Shown here: one piece after another, positions 1 to 7,050 of the stretch
Layout: every line of letters starts with the position of its first letter
Position numbering within the stretch: position 1 is the first letter of the stretch
Source of the DNA: Ignavibacteria bacterium
GTDB lineage: Bacteria > Bacteroidota > Ignavibacteria > UBA10030 > SZUA-254
Assembly (NCBI GenBank): GCA_005877655.1
Contig: VBOC01000047.1
Span: 3,434-11,399 of the forward strand
Reading direction: 5' to 3'
Length of the DNA: 7,966 nt
Notes under the pieces: model-generated
Told to the model about the DNA's origin: nothing
Databases searched by the model: none
The model's input: only the letters and a program-made list of their open reading frames with translations
Position numbers and translations under genes: made by a program

Positions 1-1
1 C

Positions 2-1153
2 GCGGCCGATTGGAACCTGCTCTCGCTTCCCAAAGATGCGCCCGATCATCACAAGACAGCAATCTATCCGTCCGCTATTTCGAGAGCCTTTGCCTACACT
101 GGCTCAAGCGGTTACACCCCGCTCGATGTCATCCCGAACGGTCCCGGCTACTGGCTGAAATTCAGTTCCCCCAAGAGTATTCCCATTCTTGGGAATTCAA
201 TCCTTCGGGATACCATCGACGTCTCCGCGGGCTGGAATCTGATCGGTTCATTGACGAACCCGGTAGCGCTATCGGCGATCGTACAGACACCCGGCGGCAT
301 CGTTAACTCAAGTTACTTCGGCTTCCAGGGCTCGTATGTCATCACGTCAGATTCTCTTCGTCCGCACCATGGGTATTGGGTGCGAACATCGGCATCCGGT
401 AAACTGGCGATGACCGCCTCATCCGCTGCGGCGCCGCTCAGATCGCTGGCTGGCGGTACGGGCCTCGCGGACGCATCTGTCAATACTATAACCCTACGGG
501 ACGCAGGCGGAAGGCACCAGACACTCTATTTCGGAAATTCAAGATTCGTACGCCGGAATGTGAACTCGTACGACCTTCCTCCCTCTCCGCCTGAAGGGGC
601 CTTCGATGCGCGATTCTCCAATGGAAGTCTTGTCTGGATCCCGCGCGGGACCTCGGAGGCCATAACGATCAATTTCACGGGCGCAGCGGTCCCGCTAAAG
701 GTTGCCTGGGAGATGGCAGGAACCGCGGACGACTTTTCGCTCACCTACCCCTCTCGCACGACCGAATTAAATCCGTCCGGAAGTCTGACAATTTCAAATC
801 CGGATGTGAAATCCCTGCGCCTTGAGATCGGAAATCAATCCCGGCTCGCCTCTCGTCCGAATGAATACGCCCTGAGTCAGAATTATCCCAATCCTTTCAA
901 TCCTACGACCCTCATCACGTATCAAATCCCGTCGGACGGAAACGTGCGGCTGGAGGTTTATAATCTAATCGGGCAGCCGGTGAGAATGCTCATCGACAAG
1001 CCCGAGCCGGCCGGAACGTACGCCGTCGATTGGGACGGGCGAACATCGGACGGGCTCGAGCTGACGACCGGGATCTATTTTGTGCGGTTGAATGTAACAA
1101 ATGGCGCAGGGCAGGCATTTACATCCACCAAGAAAGCGATCTTAATCAGATAA
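2..1153 (+). CDS. T9SS type A sorting domain-containing secreted protein, 3' part (5' end outside window)
   Basis: The frame is open from base 2 to the TAA at 1151-1153, giving 383 visible codons; the true start lies left of the window. An internal ATG or TTG near 251 is not the start, because clear homology to the downstream protein begins at the first visible codons (WNLLSLP). Visible residues 1-130 form a doubled module with alternating motifs: WNLLSLP (4-10), GYWLKF (49-54), GWNLIGS (77-83) and GYWVR (124-128). A proline-rich LPPSPP stretch and beta-rich sequence follow. NYPNPFNPTT (294-303) opens a C-terminal sorting domain of the Por/T9SS type A kind (FlgD-like Ig fold), with GTY.VDWDGR and GIYFVRL strands and a basic end (KKAILIR). 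Such domains direct export across the outer membrane by the type IX system and are usually cleaved. The N-terminal effector region is unseen, so the activity is unknown. The whole visible part is paralogous to the end of the next gene. Confidence 0.85.
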   Translation, partial: AADWNLLSLPKDAPDHHKTAIYPSAISRAFAYTGSSGYTPLDVIPNGPGYWLKFSSPKSIPILGNSILRDTIDVSAGWNLIGSLTNPVALSAIVQTPGGIVNSSYFGFQGSYVITSDSLRPHHGYWVRTSASGKLAMTASSAAAPLRSLAGGTGLADASVNTITLRDAGGRHQTLYFGNSRFVRRNVNSYDLPPSPPEGAFDARFSNGSLVWIPRGTSEAITINFTGAAVPLKVAWEMAGTADDFSLTYPSRTTELNPSGSLTISNPDVKSLRLEIGNQSRLASRPNEYALSQNYPNPFNPTTLITYQIPSDGNVRLEVYNLIGQPVRMLIDKPEPAGTYAVDWDGRTSDGLELTTGIYFVRLNVTNGAGQAFTSTKKAILIR

Positions 1154-1170
1154 ACTAAGAGCATTGGATG

Positions 1171-1201
1171 GCTGCTACCCGCGAGCGCACTTGGTGGCAG
1201 C
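1171..1201 (+). terminator. weak hairpin after the first cargo gene, possible terminator
   Basis: GCTGCTACC (1171-1179) pairs with GGTGGCAGC (1193-1201) over nine positions with one G-U wobble and a 13-nt loop, 18 nt after the stop codon. The sequence that follows (TTCTCACAC) is only mildly U-rich, so termination would be inefficient. The next gene on the same strand could be partly cotranscribed. Confidence 0.3.
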
Positions 1202-1214
1202 TTCTCACACACAT

Positions 1215-1236
1215 GGAAGGTCTAGCATGTAACATG
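1215..1236 (+). promoter_or_regulatory. Shine-Dalgarno-like GGAAGG and damaged start region of the large cargo gene
   Basis: GGAAGG (1215-1220) lies six bases before ATG1227, an ideal spacing. ATG1227 is in frame with the long downstream ORF but is followed at once by TAA (1230-1232). Another ATG at 1234 is one base out of frame and runs into TGA at 1267. The in-frame codons from 1233 on read HAKKNFRSLWILIGF and then Met (1278), which looks like the basic n-region and first half of the hydrophobic core of a signal peptide. Initiation therefore seems intended at 1227 or 1234, and the sequence as given does not allow it. Confidence 0.5.
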
Positions 1237-1277
1237 CCAAGAAGAATTTTCGATCTCTCTGGATCCTGATCGGGTTC

Positions 1278-4200
1278 ATGATCCTCTTACTCACCACCGT
1301 TCACGCGCAGCCCTGGAGAGATAACCTCGGTCCGAATGAAACGAATTTTTACAGGATTCGCGACGAGTTCAAAAAGTATTGGTCCACCAAGAATTTTAAC
1401 ATCCATGGCGGCGAGGAAGGAAATCCATGGATACCGTTCAAGCGGTGGGAATGGTTCATTGAACCGCGTGTCTATCCGACGGGCGAATTGCCTTCCCCGG
1501 ATATCCTCCAGAAACGGATGAACGAATATCGGAGCAGCATGCCCATGCAGGTCGCCGCCGGAGGCAACTGGACTCCCATCGGGCCCGCCGTGGTTCCCTC
1601 AGCCCCCTCTCCGGTGAACGGTGGTGAGGGCAGGGTAAACGTGATTGCAGTTAATCCAAGCAACACGAACATCATCTGGGCGGGGTCTGCGTCGGGGGGA
1701 TTATGGAAATCGACGAACTCCGGAAGTTCGTGGAGCACAACCACCGACAACTTCGGGACGCTCGGGATCTCATCGATCGCCTTCGATCCGACGAATTCCA
1801 ATATCATGTACGTTGCCACCGGGGACGCCGACGGCCAGGATACCTACAGCGTGGGAGTTCTCAAGTCGACGGACGGCGGCGATACCTGGAACCCGACCGG
1901 CTTAAGCTCCACGACATCCCAGAGGTACACCAATTATGCGGTGGTTCCGCACCCGACGGATCCGAACATCCTGCTCGCAGCGGGCCGCCAGGGTATCTTC
2001 CGGACGACCAATGCGGGCTTGACTTGGCCCAGTGTTATGTCCGGCAATTTTAAAGATCTGGAGGTCGATCCCTCCGATCCCACCGTTTGGTACACCACGC
2101 TCTTCGCCACCGGTGTTTACAAGTCCACCAATTCGGGCACATCATTCACACAGTTGACCTCCGGATTGCCGCCGGCGTCGTCAAACTTGGGCAGAATTTC
2201 CGTCGCAGTCGCCGCATCCACACCCTCGACTCTCTATGCGCTTTATGTCGATTATACCAATTTCGACTTCGGTTTTTATGGACTTTATGGATCGACCAAC
2301 GGAGGCACAAGCTGGTCGCTGAAATCGAGCACGCCCAACATCCTCGGATGGGACAATGGAACCGGAGGCGATGCGTCAGGCGGACAGGGTTGGTACGACC
2401 TTGTTTTGCAGGTCGCCCCCGACAACCCCGCGACGGTCTACGTGGGCGGAGTCAATCTGTGGAAGTCCACCTCAAGCGGCACGAGTTGGACAAGGCTGAC
2501 GCATTGGTATTCGGGAACGGGGCTTCCCTACATCCATGCCGATCAGCACGGCTTCACTTTCCTTCCCGGCAGCGCTTCAACCATACTGGCGGGCAATGAC
2601 GGAGGCGTTTTCGTTTCCACGAACTCCGGAACGAGCTGGACCGACCGCAGCGCTGGGATCGCCGCGACTCAGTTTTATCGCCTCGGGGGATCGGCGACGA
2701 ACGCGAACCGCATCTATGCCGGCGCGCAGGACAACGGAACGGACCGCGACTTGAGCGGGTCATGGAGAGCGATACTCGACGGCGACGGCATGGAGGCCCT
2801 CATCGATTATTCCGACGAAAACATTGGCTACGGTGAACTCTATTACGGCCAGATCCGCAAGACCACCACCGGGGGTGATTTGAGCACGACGATCACAGGC
2901 TCGATACCGGATACGGGTGACTGGGTAACGCCCTATATTATCAATCCGATCAATCCAAAGTCGTTGTATGTCGGGGAAAAAGGTGTCTACAAGACCACCA
3001 ATCGGGGCACGTCGTGGACAACGCTCAAGAGCGGGCTCTCATCCGTACCGCTCACATGCCTGGCCATCGCGCCGACAGACACAAACACGCTGTACGCGGC
3101 GACAACTTCGCAGGTCTGGGTCAGCTCAAACGGCGGCACGGTGTGGAGCTCAATCACGGCCGGATTGCCGGCAGCTGGAGTCACGTATCTCGCCGTATCT
3201 CCGATTGATCCTGCCACCGCCTATGCGACAACTTCGGGTTACGGGAGCCAAAAAGTCTACGTGACGACAGACCGGGGATCCAGTTGGTCGAACATATCGA
3301 CGGGATTGCCTAGCATACCGGTCAATTGTATAGCAGTCAATCCGTCTTTTGCCGCCCATCTCTACGTCGGGACGGACGCGGGCGTCTATTTTTCCTCAAA
3401 TTCCGGATCGTCTTGGAGCTCTTTCTCGACAGGGCTTCCCAATGTGATCGTCAACGAACTCGAGGTTCAAGTGGCTAGCCAAAAGCTTCGGGCGGCGACG
3501 TATGGAAGGGGATTGTGGGAATCCCCGCTTGCCGCGCAAGCGCCCGGTTCGATCGCCGGGATGAAATTCAACGATGCGAATGACAATGGCGCCAAGGACG
3601 GGGGTGAGGCGGGCCTCGCCAACTGGACGATCCAACTCACCATCGCCTCGCCTCCGTCGGTCATTTCGACAACGACGGATGTGAACGGGAACTACTCGTT
3701 CACGGGTCTGCAGCCCGGCACGTACCTCGTCGATGAGGTGCAGCAGGCAGGATGGGCGGAGACATTTCCCGCCACACCCACCTACACAATCGTCATGCGC
3801 TCCGGCCTCGACACGACCGGCATCGACTTCGGAAACTTTCAAGGTGCTCAGATCTCCGGGACCGTCTTCGAGGATATCAATGCAGACACGTTGAGGGAAG
3901 GCGGTGAGCCGGGCCTCCTGGCCTGGCGAGTCCGGCTCTCGGGGACGAAAACCGATTCGACGCTCACAGACGGTTCGGGCAATTACTCGTTCGCAAATTT
4001 GATTGCGGGGAATTATACGGTCACCGAACTCCTGCAGGCCGGTTGGCATGAATCCCATCCTGCAAGCGGATCTTATTCGATATCGATCAGCGGAGGGAAC
4101 CAAATCACCGGGAAGGATTTCGGAAACTTCAGGTATGGAAGCATCGCCGGATTGAAATTCAACGACCAAAATACGAACGGCATCAAAGATGGCGGAGAGC

Positions 4201-5495
4201 CCGGAATCGCAAACTGGGTTTTACATCTGACAGGCCCCGTCACGATGAGCGCCCTTACCGAGTTGAATGGGAATTATTCGTTCGTGAATCTCGTTCCGGG
4301 ATCCTACTCGGTGAGCGAGTCTTCGCGGGCGGATTGGTATCAAACGCTTCCTCCGGGCAACGGATCATATGCAATCACGCTGCGAAGCGGACTCGACACA
4401 TCGGGATTATTGTTTGGAAACCATTACGGGCCCGGTGAGACCTACAGCGTGTTGGACGGCTGGAACCTCCTCTCGCTTCCCCGAAAAGTGCCCGACAACC
4501 ACCGCAATGTGGTCTATCCCTCCAGCATCTCGAACGCCTTCGCGTATGCGGCGGGTTATCAACGTATCGACACGCTCTCGCCCGGCTTTGGTTTTTGGCT
4601 GAAATTCTCGGGCCCCCAGAGCGTCCCCGTCCATGGGGACTCGCTGCGAAACGACACGGTGAATATCTCCGCGGGATGGAATATGATCGGCTCTCTTACG
4701 ACCGCGATTCCGGTGAGCGCTGTCGTTCAAATCCCGCCCGGGATTGTGTCTTCCCGGTATTTCTCGTACGGAAATTCCGGCTATCAGGTCAGCGATTCGT
4801 TGATTCCGCAGCAGGGCAATTGGGTGAGGGCCGGTTCGGGCGGGAAGCTCGCTATGAGTTCCGGCGCGAGCGCCACACCCGCGGTCCCACCCGGATTCAA
4901 ATCGTCATCCTCTCCTCCGCTCGCGACACTCACCGTCAGCGACAGCCGCGGCAGGCAGAGGACATTGTATTTCAGCTTCTCAAGCGGGGCCGGCCTGGAA
5001 AGAGCATCATATGAGCTTCCACCGTCTCCCCCTCCCGGTGGTTTCGACGTCCGCTATGCTGCGGGCGGATCGCTTGCGTATTCCGCCGGCCAGAAAGCAC
5101 ACGATTTCCCGATTACCATTTCATCCGCCGACTTCCCGCTGAACATTTCTTGGGAATTGGCCGGAGAGGCCGGCACGGCTGAGCTGATCGTCGATCAACG
5201 GGAATTCTCGTTGATGGGAAATCAGTCGGTGCGGATTGGCGAGCCTCCGTCGAAGATCGTTTTGCGAATAGGCCTCGGCGCGTCCGCGGAGCGGCCCGCC
5301 CGCTTCTCGCTCGAACAGAATTACCCGAATCCCTTCAATCCCACGACGCAAGTGGCCACAATTGTGGACGAGGTCAAGGAGCCGGGAGCCTACCAGGTCG
5401 AATGGGATGCGAAGAGCTTTCCGAGCGGAGTCTATACGTGCCGGATGCAGGCGGGCGCATTCTCAAACTCTAAGAAAGTAGTGCTTCTCCGGTAA
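1278..5495 (+). CDS. Large secreted Asp-box beta-propeller / SdrD-B-like repeat protein with T9SS type A C-terminal domain
   Basis: 1405 residues from ATG1278. The frame continues upstream without a stop back to TAA1230 and carries a signal peptide n-region there, so the real start is probably upstream (see start-region entry). The leader ends in LLLTTVHAQ, a plausible signal peptidase site. Residues about 20-100 are an N-terminal region with the motif KRWEWFIEPRVYPTG. Residues about 105-745 hold 11 clear Asp-box motifs of the S-T-N-x-G-x-S-W type plus one degenerate copy, typical of BNR/VPS10-like propellers, and an HADQH motif (420-424). Residues 757-1050 are three SdrD-B-like beta-sandwich repeats. 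Residues from about 1059 on repeat the doubled WNLLSLP/GFWLKF/GWNMIGS module of the preceding gene. NYPNPFNPTT (1348-1357) starts the T9SS sorting domain, which ends KKVVLLR but lacks about 22 central residues. No catalytic site can be assigned. A surface adhesin or binding protein is the best guess; an Asp-box glycosidase cannot be excluded. Confidence 0.88.
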   Translation: MILLLTTVHAQPWRDNLGPNETNFYRIRDEFKKYWSTKNFNIHGGEEGNPWIPFKRWEWFIEPRVYPTGELPSPDILQKRMNEYRSSMPMQVAAGGNWTPIGPAVVPSAPSPVNGGEGRVNVIAVNPSNTNIIWAGSASGGLWKSTNSGSSWSTTTDNFGTLGISSIAFDPTNSNIMYVATGDADGQDTYSVGVLKSTDGGDTWNPTGLSSTTSQRYTNYAVVPHPTDPNILLAAGRQGIFRTTNAGLTWPSVMSGNFKDLEVDPSDPTVWYTTLFATGVYKSTNSGTSFTQLTSGLPPASSNLGRISVAVAASTPSTLYALYVDYTNFDFGFYGLYGSTNGGTSWSLKSSTPNILGWDNGTGGDASGGQGWYDLVLQVAPDNPATVYVGGVNLWKSTSSGTSWTRLTHWYSGTGLPYIHADQHGFTFLPGSASTILAGNDGGVFVSTNSGTSWTDRSAGIAATQFYRLGGSATNANRIYAGAQDNGTDRDLSGSWRAILDGDGMEALIDYSDENIGYGELYYGQIRKTTTGGDLSTTITGSIPDTGDWVTPYIINPINPKSLYVGEKGVYKTTNRGTSWTTLKSGLSSVPLTCLAIAPTDTNTLYAATTSQVWVSSNGGTVWSSITAGLPAAGVTYLAVSPIDPATAYATTSGYGSQKVYVTTDRGSSWSNISTGLPSIPVNCIAVNPSFAAHLYVGTDAGVYFSSNSGSSWSSFSTGLPNVIVNELEVQVASQKLRAATYGRGLWESPLAAQAPGSIAGMKFNDANDNGAKDGGEAGLANWTIQLTIASPPSVISTTTDVNGNYSFTGLQPGTYLVDEVQQAGWAETFPATPTYTIVMRSGLDTTGIDFGNFQGAQISGTVFEDINADTLREGGEPGLLAWRVRLSGTKTDSTLTDGSGNYSFANLIAGNYTVTELLQAGWHESHPASGSYSISISGGNQITGKDFGNFRYGSIAGLKFNDQNTNGIKDGGEPGIANWVLHLTGPVTMSALTELNGNYSFVNLVPGSYSVSESSRADWYQTLPPGNGSYAITLRSGLDTSGLLFGNHYGPGETYSVLDGWNLLSLPRKVPDNHRNVVYPSSISNAFAYAAGYQRIDTLSPGFGFWLKFSGPQSVPVHGDSLRNDTVNISAGWNMIGSLTTAIPVSAVVQIPPGIVSSRYFSYGNSGYQVSDSLIPQQGNWVRAGSGGKLAMSSGASATPAVPPGFKSSSSPPLATLTVSDSRGRQRTLYFSFSSGAGLERASYELPPSPPPGGFDVRYAAGGSLAYSAGQKAHDFPITISSADFPLNISWELAGEAGTAELIVDQREFSLMGNQSVRIGEPPSKIVLRIGLGASAERPARFSLEQNYPNPFNPTTQVATIVDEVKEPGAYQVEWDAKSFPSGVYTCRMQAGAFSNSKKVVLLR
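1704..3416 (+). repeat. Asp-box (BNR) motif array inside the large cargo gene
   Basis: Protein-level repeats of about 10 residues, consensus [WYF]-x-[ST]-[ST]-[ND]-x-G-x-[ST]-W, begin at residues 143 (WKSTNSGSSW), 195 (LKSTDGGDTW), 241 (FRTTNAGLTW), 281 (YKSTNSGTSF), 337 (YGSTNGGTSW), 395 (WKSTSSGTSW), 445 (FVSTNSGTSW), 571 (YKTTNRGTSW), 614 (WVSSNGGTVW), 661 (YVTTDRGSSW) and 704 (YFSSNSGSSW). A degenerate copy sits at 527 (RKTTTGGDLS). Spacing is mostly 40-60 residues, as expected for one motif per propeller blade. Between them recur strands such as V.P.dP.n.lYagt. The number suggests a 10-bladed VPS10-like ring or two stacked propellers; blade counting needs a structure model. Confidence 0.85.
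3546..4430 (+). repeat. Three tandem SdrD-B-like domain repeats inside the large cargo gene
   Basis: Three repeats of about 97 residues start at residue 757 (GSIAGMKFND), 857 (AQISGTVFED) and 954 (GSIAGLKFND). Each has an acidic loop after the first strand, a GGE.GL.NW or GGEPG segment, a NGNYSF/GNYSF strand, a PG.Y.V.E turn, and a closing FGN(F/H). The architecture matches Cna-B/SdrD-B beta-sandwiches, which act as stalks in surface proteins and often bind calcium. Repeats 1 and 3 keep the calcium-style loop (DANDNGAKDGGE and DQNTNGIKDGGE). Repeat 2 has DINADTLREGGE, without the DxNxNG pattern. Here they probably space the propeller from the C-terminal module. Confidence 0.8.
4443..5495 (+). 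repeat. C-terminal module duplicated between the two tandem cargo genes
   Basis: The last 350 or so residues of the large protein align end to end with all 383 visible residues of the preceding gene. Shared landmarks in the same order are WNLLSLP, a serine-rich AISRAFAY/SISNAFAY segment, GYWLKF/GFWLKF, SAGWNLIGS/SAGWNMIGS, GYWVR/GNWVR, GKLAM, TLYF, LPPSPP, NYPNPFNPTT and the basic C-terminus. The DNA has diverged clearly, so this is an old duplication or a module shared by cargo proteins, not a recent copy. It appears to be a carrier unit consisting of a doubled W-N-L domain plus the T9SS sorting domain. Confidence 0.8.
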
Positions 5496-5537
5496 CCGCA
5501 CTCGCTTCTGCCGGTCCGAAGTACCATCACTACTTTT

Positions 5538-5582
5538 TAGAATAATCGTGCCGTCCCGCGGGACGGCACGATTGTTATTCTA
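5538..5582. terminator. strong hairpin between convergent genes, probable terminator
   Basis: Bases 5544-5573 form a perfect 30-nt palindrome centred on CCCGCGGG. The stem can be extended by pairing TAGAATAA (5538-5545) with TTATTCTA (5575-5582), with a three-base bulge. It starts 43 nt after the stop of the large cargo gene and overlaps the present stop of the convergent lat gene (5575-5577); the ancestral lat stop is at 5618-5620. The plus-strand downstream side is only moderately U-rich (TTGTTATTCT) and the minus side has no U tract. It is best read as a bidirectional or plus-strand terminator. Confidence 0.7.
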
Positions 5583-6984
5583 GGCTTCTGTGGTTTTCAC
5601 CTGACGGGAGGGGGTGGTCACTTCGACATCTCAGCCAGCGATTGCCGCAAGATCTCGATTCCCTGATCGACCTCCTCGCGCTGAATGGTAAGCGGACCAC
5701 GAGCCCCTTCTCAAACGCCTTCTTCCTCAGCGTTAGTCGCTGCTCCGGACGCGGCAGGTCGAACGCGCACATCAGACCGCGACCCCGCACATTGCTGACC
5801 AGGGAAGGATACTCCGCTTCGATCTCGTTCAGCTCTTTCTGAAGGTATGAACCCATCGAAGAAGCATTCTGGATGAGATGATCTTCGTGGATGATTTCCA
5901 GATAACGTTGTGAGCGGACCATGTCAACAATGTTGCCGCCCCAGGTCGAATTCACACGGCTCGGGACCGTGAAAACGTTGTCCGGGATTTCGTCGATGCG
6001 CCGGCTGCACATGAACCCGCACACCTGTACCTTCTTCCCGAAGACGATCATGTCCGGTCGTACAAAGTGCTCGGCCGCCCACATCTTGCCTGTCAGCCCG
6101 ACTCCCGTTTGCACCTCGTCGAAGATCAGCATGATCTCGTGCTCGTCGGCAATGGCCCGAAGCTCGGCGAAAAATTCCTTCCGGAAATGGTTATCCCCGC
6201 CTTCTCCCTGGATCGGCTCGATGATGATCGCGGCAATGTCGTCCGTATTCTCCCGGATGGCGTTGCGTATCTGTTCGAGCGCGACCGCCTCCGCCTTGAC
6301 GACCGCCTGAAGATTTTCTTCGTTCAACGGAAAGCGGACGGCCGGGTGGAGGATCCGGGGCCATCGGAATTTCGGGAAGAGATCGGTTTTCGCCGGGTCG
6401 GTATTTGTTAGCGAAAGCGTATAGCCCGATCGGCCGTGGAACGCCCGCTGGAAGTGTATGACCTGCGTGCCTCGCTCTTCGGTGTAGCCCTTCTGGAAAT
6501 TCTTCCGGATCTTCCAGTCGAAGGCGGCCTTCAGAGCGTTCTCCACAGCCAGGGCTCCGCCTTCGATGAGGAAAAGATGCGGCAGATCGTCGGGCATCGC
6601 GAGACGGTCGAGCGTGTCGACAAATTCCGCCATCTCGACCGTGAAGGCATCGGAGCAGGTCACCTTGTTCACCGCGACGGAAGCGAGTCTTTCGCGGAAT
6701 TCAGGTGTCGTCATCTTTGGGTGATTGAGCCCGATGGGCACCGAGGCGACAAATGTGAAGAAATCGAGATAGCGCTTCTTGGTCTTCGCGTCGACGATGT
6801 ATGATCCCTGGCTGCGTTCGAGGTCGACGACGAGATCCAGTGCATCGACCAGCATGTGTCGTCCGATCGCTGCATGAACATCCGACGGATTGATATGAGT
6901 TCGTTGGATTCCGCCGGCCCGCGCCGATGAAAATGCCGGGATCACCTCCGAACCGCGGCTCGTTCTGGAAGTTTTCTGAATCAT
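5575..6984 (-). CDS. lat: L-lysine 6-transaminase (lysine epsilon-aminotransferase), frameshifted near the C-terminus
   Basis: A class III PLP-dependent aminotransferase that moves the epsilon-amino group of L-lysine to 2-oxoglutarate, giving allysine (cyclising to piperideine-6-carboxylate) and glutamate; cytosolic. It is recognised by VDLERSQGSYIVDA, EGGALAVENALKAAFDWK (141-158, cofactor phosphate region), FHGRSGYTLSLTNT, IIIEPIQGEGGD (E256), IFDEVQTG (D289, pyridine nitrogen), FGKKVQVCG (K317, or K318, Schiff-base lysine), NSTWGGN and VRGRGLMCAFDLP. The start at 6984 is supported by AAAGGTG four bases upstream; it gives about 28 more N-terminal residues than family members usually have. 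After V430 (5695) the frame is wrong: residues 431-469 are junk, while the family C-terminus LTIQREEVDQGIEILRQS continues in another frame to TGA at 5618. The expected G-x-RSIRFRPP segment is absent. Function as read is doubtful. Confidence 0.88.
   Translation of the reverse strand: MIQKTSRTSRGSEVIPAFSSARAGGIQRTHINPSDVHAAIGRHMLVDALDLVVDLERSQGSYIVDAKTKKRYLDFFTFVASVPIGLNHPKMTTPEFRERLASVAVNKVTCSDAFTVEMAEFVDTLDRLAMPDDLPHLFLIEGGALAVENALKAAFDWKIRKNFQKGYTEERGTQVIHFQRAFHGRSGYTLSLTNTDPAKTDLFPKFRWPRILHPAVRFPLNEENLQAVVKAEAVALEQIRNAIRENTDDIAAIIIEPIQGEGGDNHFRKEFFAELRAIADEHEIMLIFDEVQTGVGLTGKMWAAEHFVRPDMIVFGKKVQVCGFMCSRRIDEIPDNVFTVPSRVNSTWGGNIVDMVRSQRYLEIIHEDHLIQNASSMGSYLQKELNEIEAEYPSLVSNVRGRGLMCAFDLPRPEQRLTLRKKAFEKGLVVRLPFSARRSIRESRSCGNRWLRCRSDHPLPSGENHRSLE
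5618..5692 (-). other. lat: out-of-frame remnant of the lat C-terminus
   Basis: Read on the minus strand from 5692, the codons give LTIQREEVDQGIEILRQS then LAEMSK and TGA (5620-5618). This is the normal last helix and end of lysine 6-transaminases. It is not in the frame of the upstream 430 codons. Its presence shows that the original stop was at 5618 and that the present extension to 5575 is accidental. Confidence 0.8.
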
Positions 6985-6988
6985 GGAG

Positions 6989-6995
6989 CACCTTT
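6989..6995 (-). promoter_or_regulatory. Shine-Dalgarno-like site of lat
   Basis: On the minus strand AAAGGTG is followed by CTCC and the ATG at 6984, a four-base spacer. It decides the start in favour of 6984. The overlapping heptamer GGTGCTC (6992-6986) is an exact complement of GAGCACC at 7071-7065 in the leader, so the site could be occluded. Confidence 0.5.
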
Positions 6996-7050
6996 CAGGA
7001 AATGAAACGTTCTGAGAAAGTGGACTGCAAACCGCACAGCCTACTGATTC

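Noticed and set aside
10..306. 98-codon ORF on the plus strand starting MEPALASQR
   Set aside because: It overlaps in another frame the true cargo protein, whose paralogous motifs (WNLLSLP, GYWLKF, GWNLIGS) run through the same bases.
1204..1230. Dinucleotide-like CACACACA stretch as a regulatory repeat
   Set aside because: Only a few units (TCACACACATGG), too short to be meaningful.
3396..4169. 257-codon minus-strand ORF opposite the SdrD-B-like repeats
   Set aside because: Antisense shadow of repetitive GC-rich coding sequence; no recognisable motif and the plus-strand domains are unambiguous.
5921..6804. Several plus-strand ORFs of 110-130 codons across lat
   Set aside because: They are antisense to a clearly conserved aminotransferase and have no recognisable features.
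6701..6991. 96-codon minus ORF starting MLHDSENF next to the lat start
   Set aside because: It is frame-shifted against the lat N-terminus, which has conserved family sequence in the other frame.
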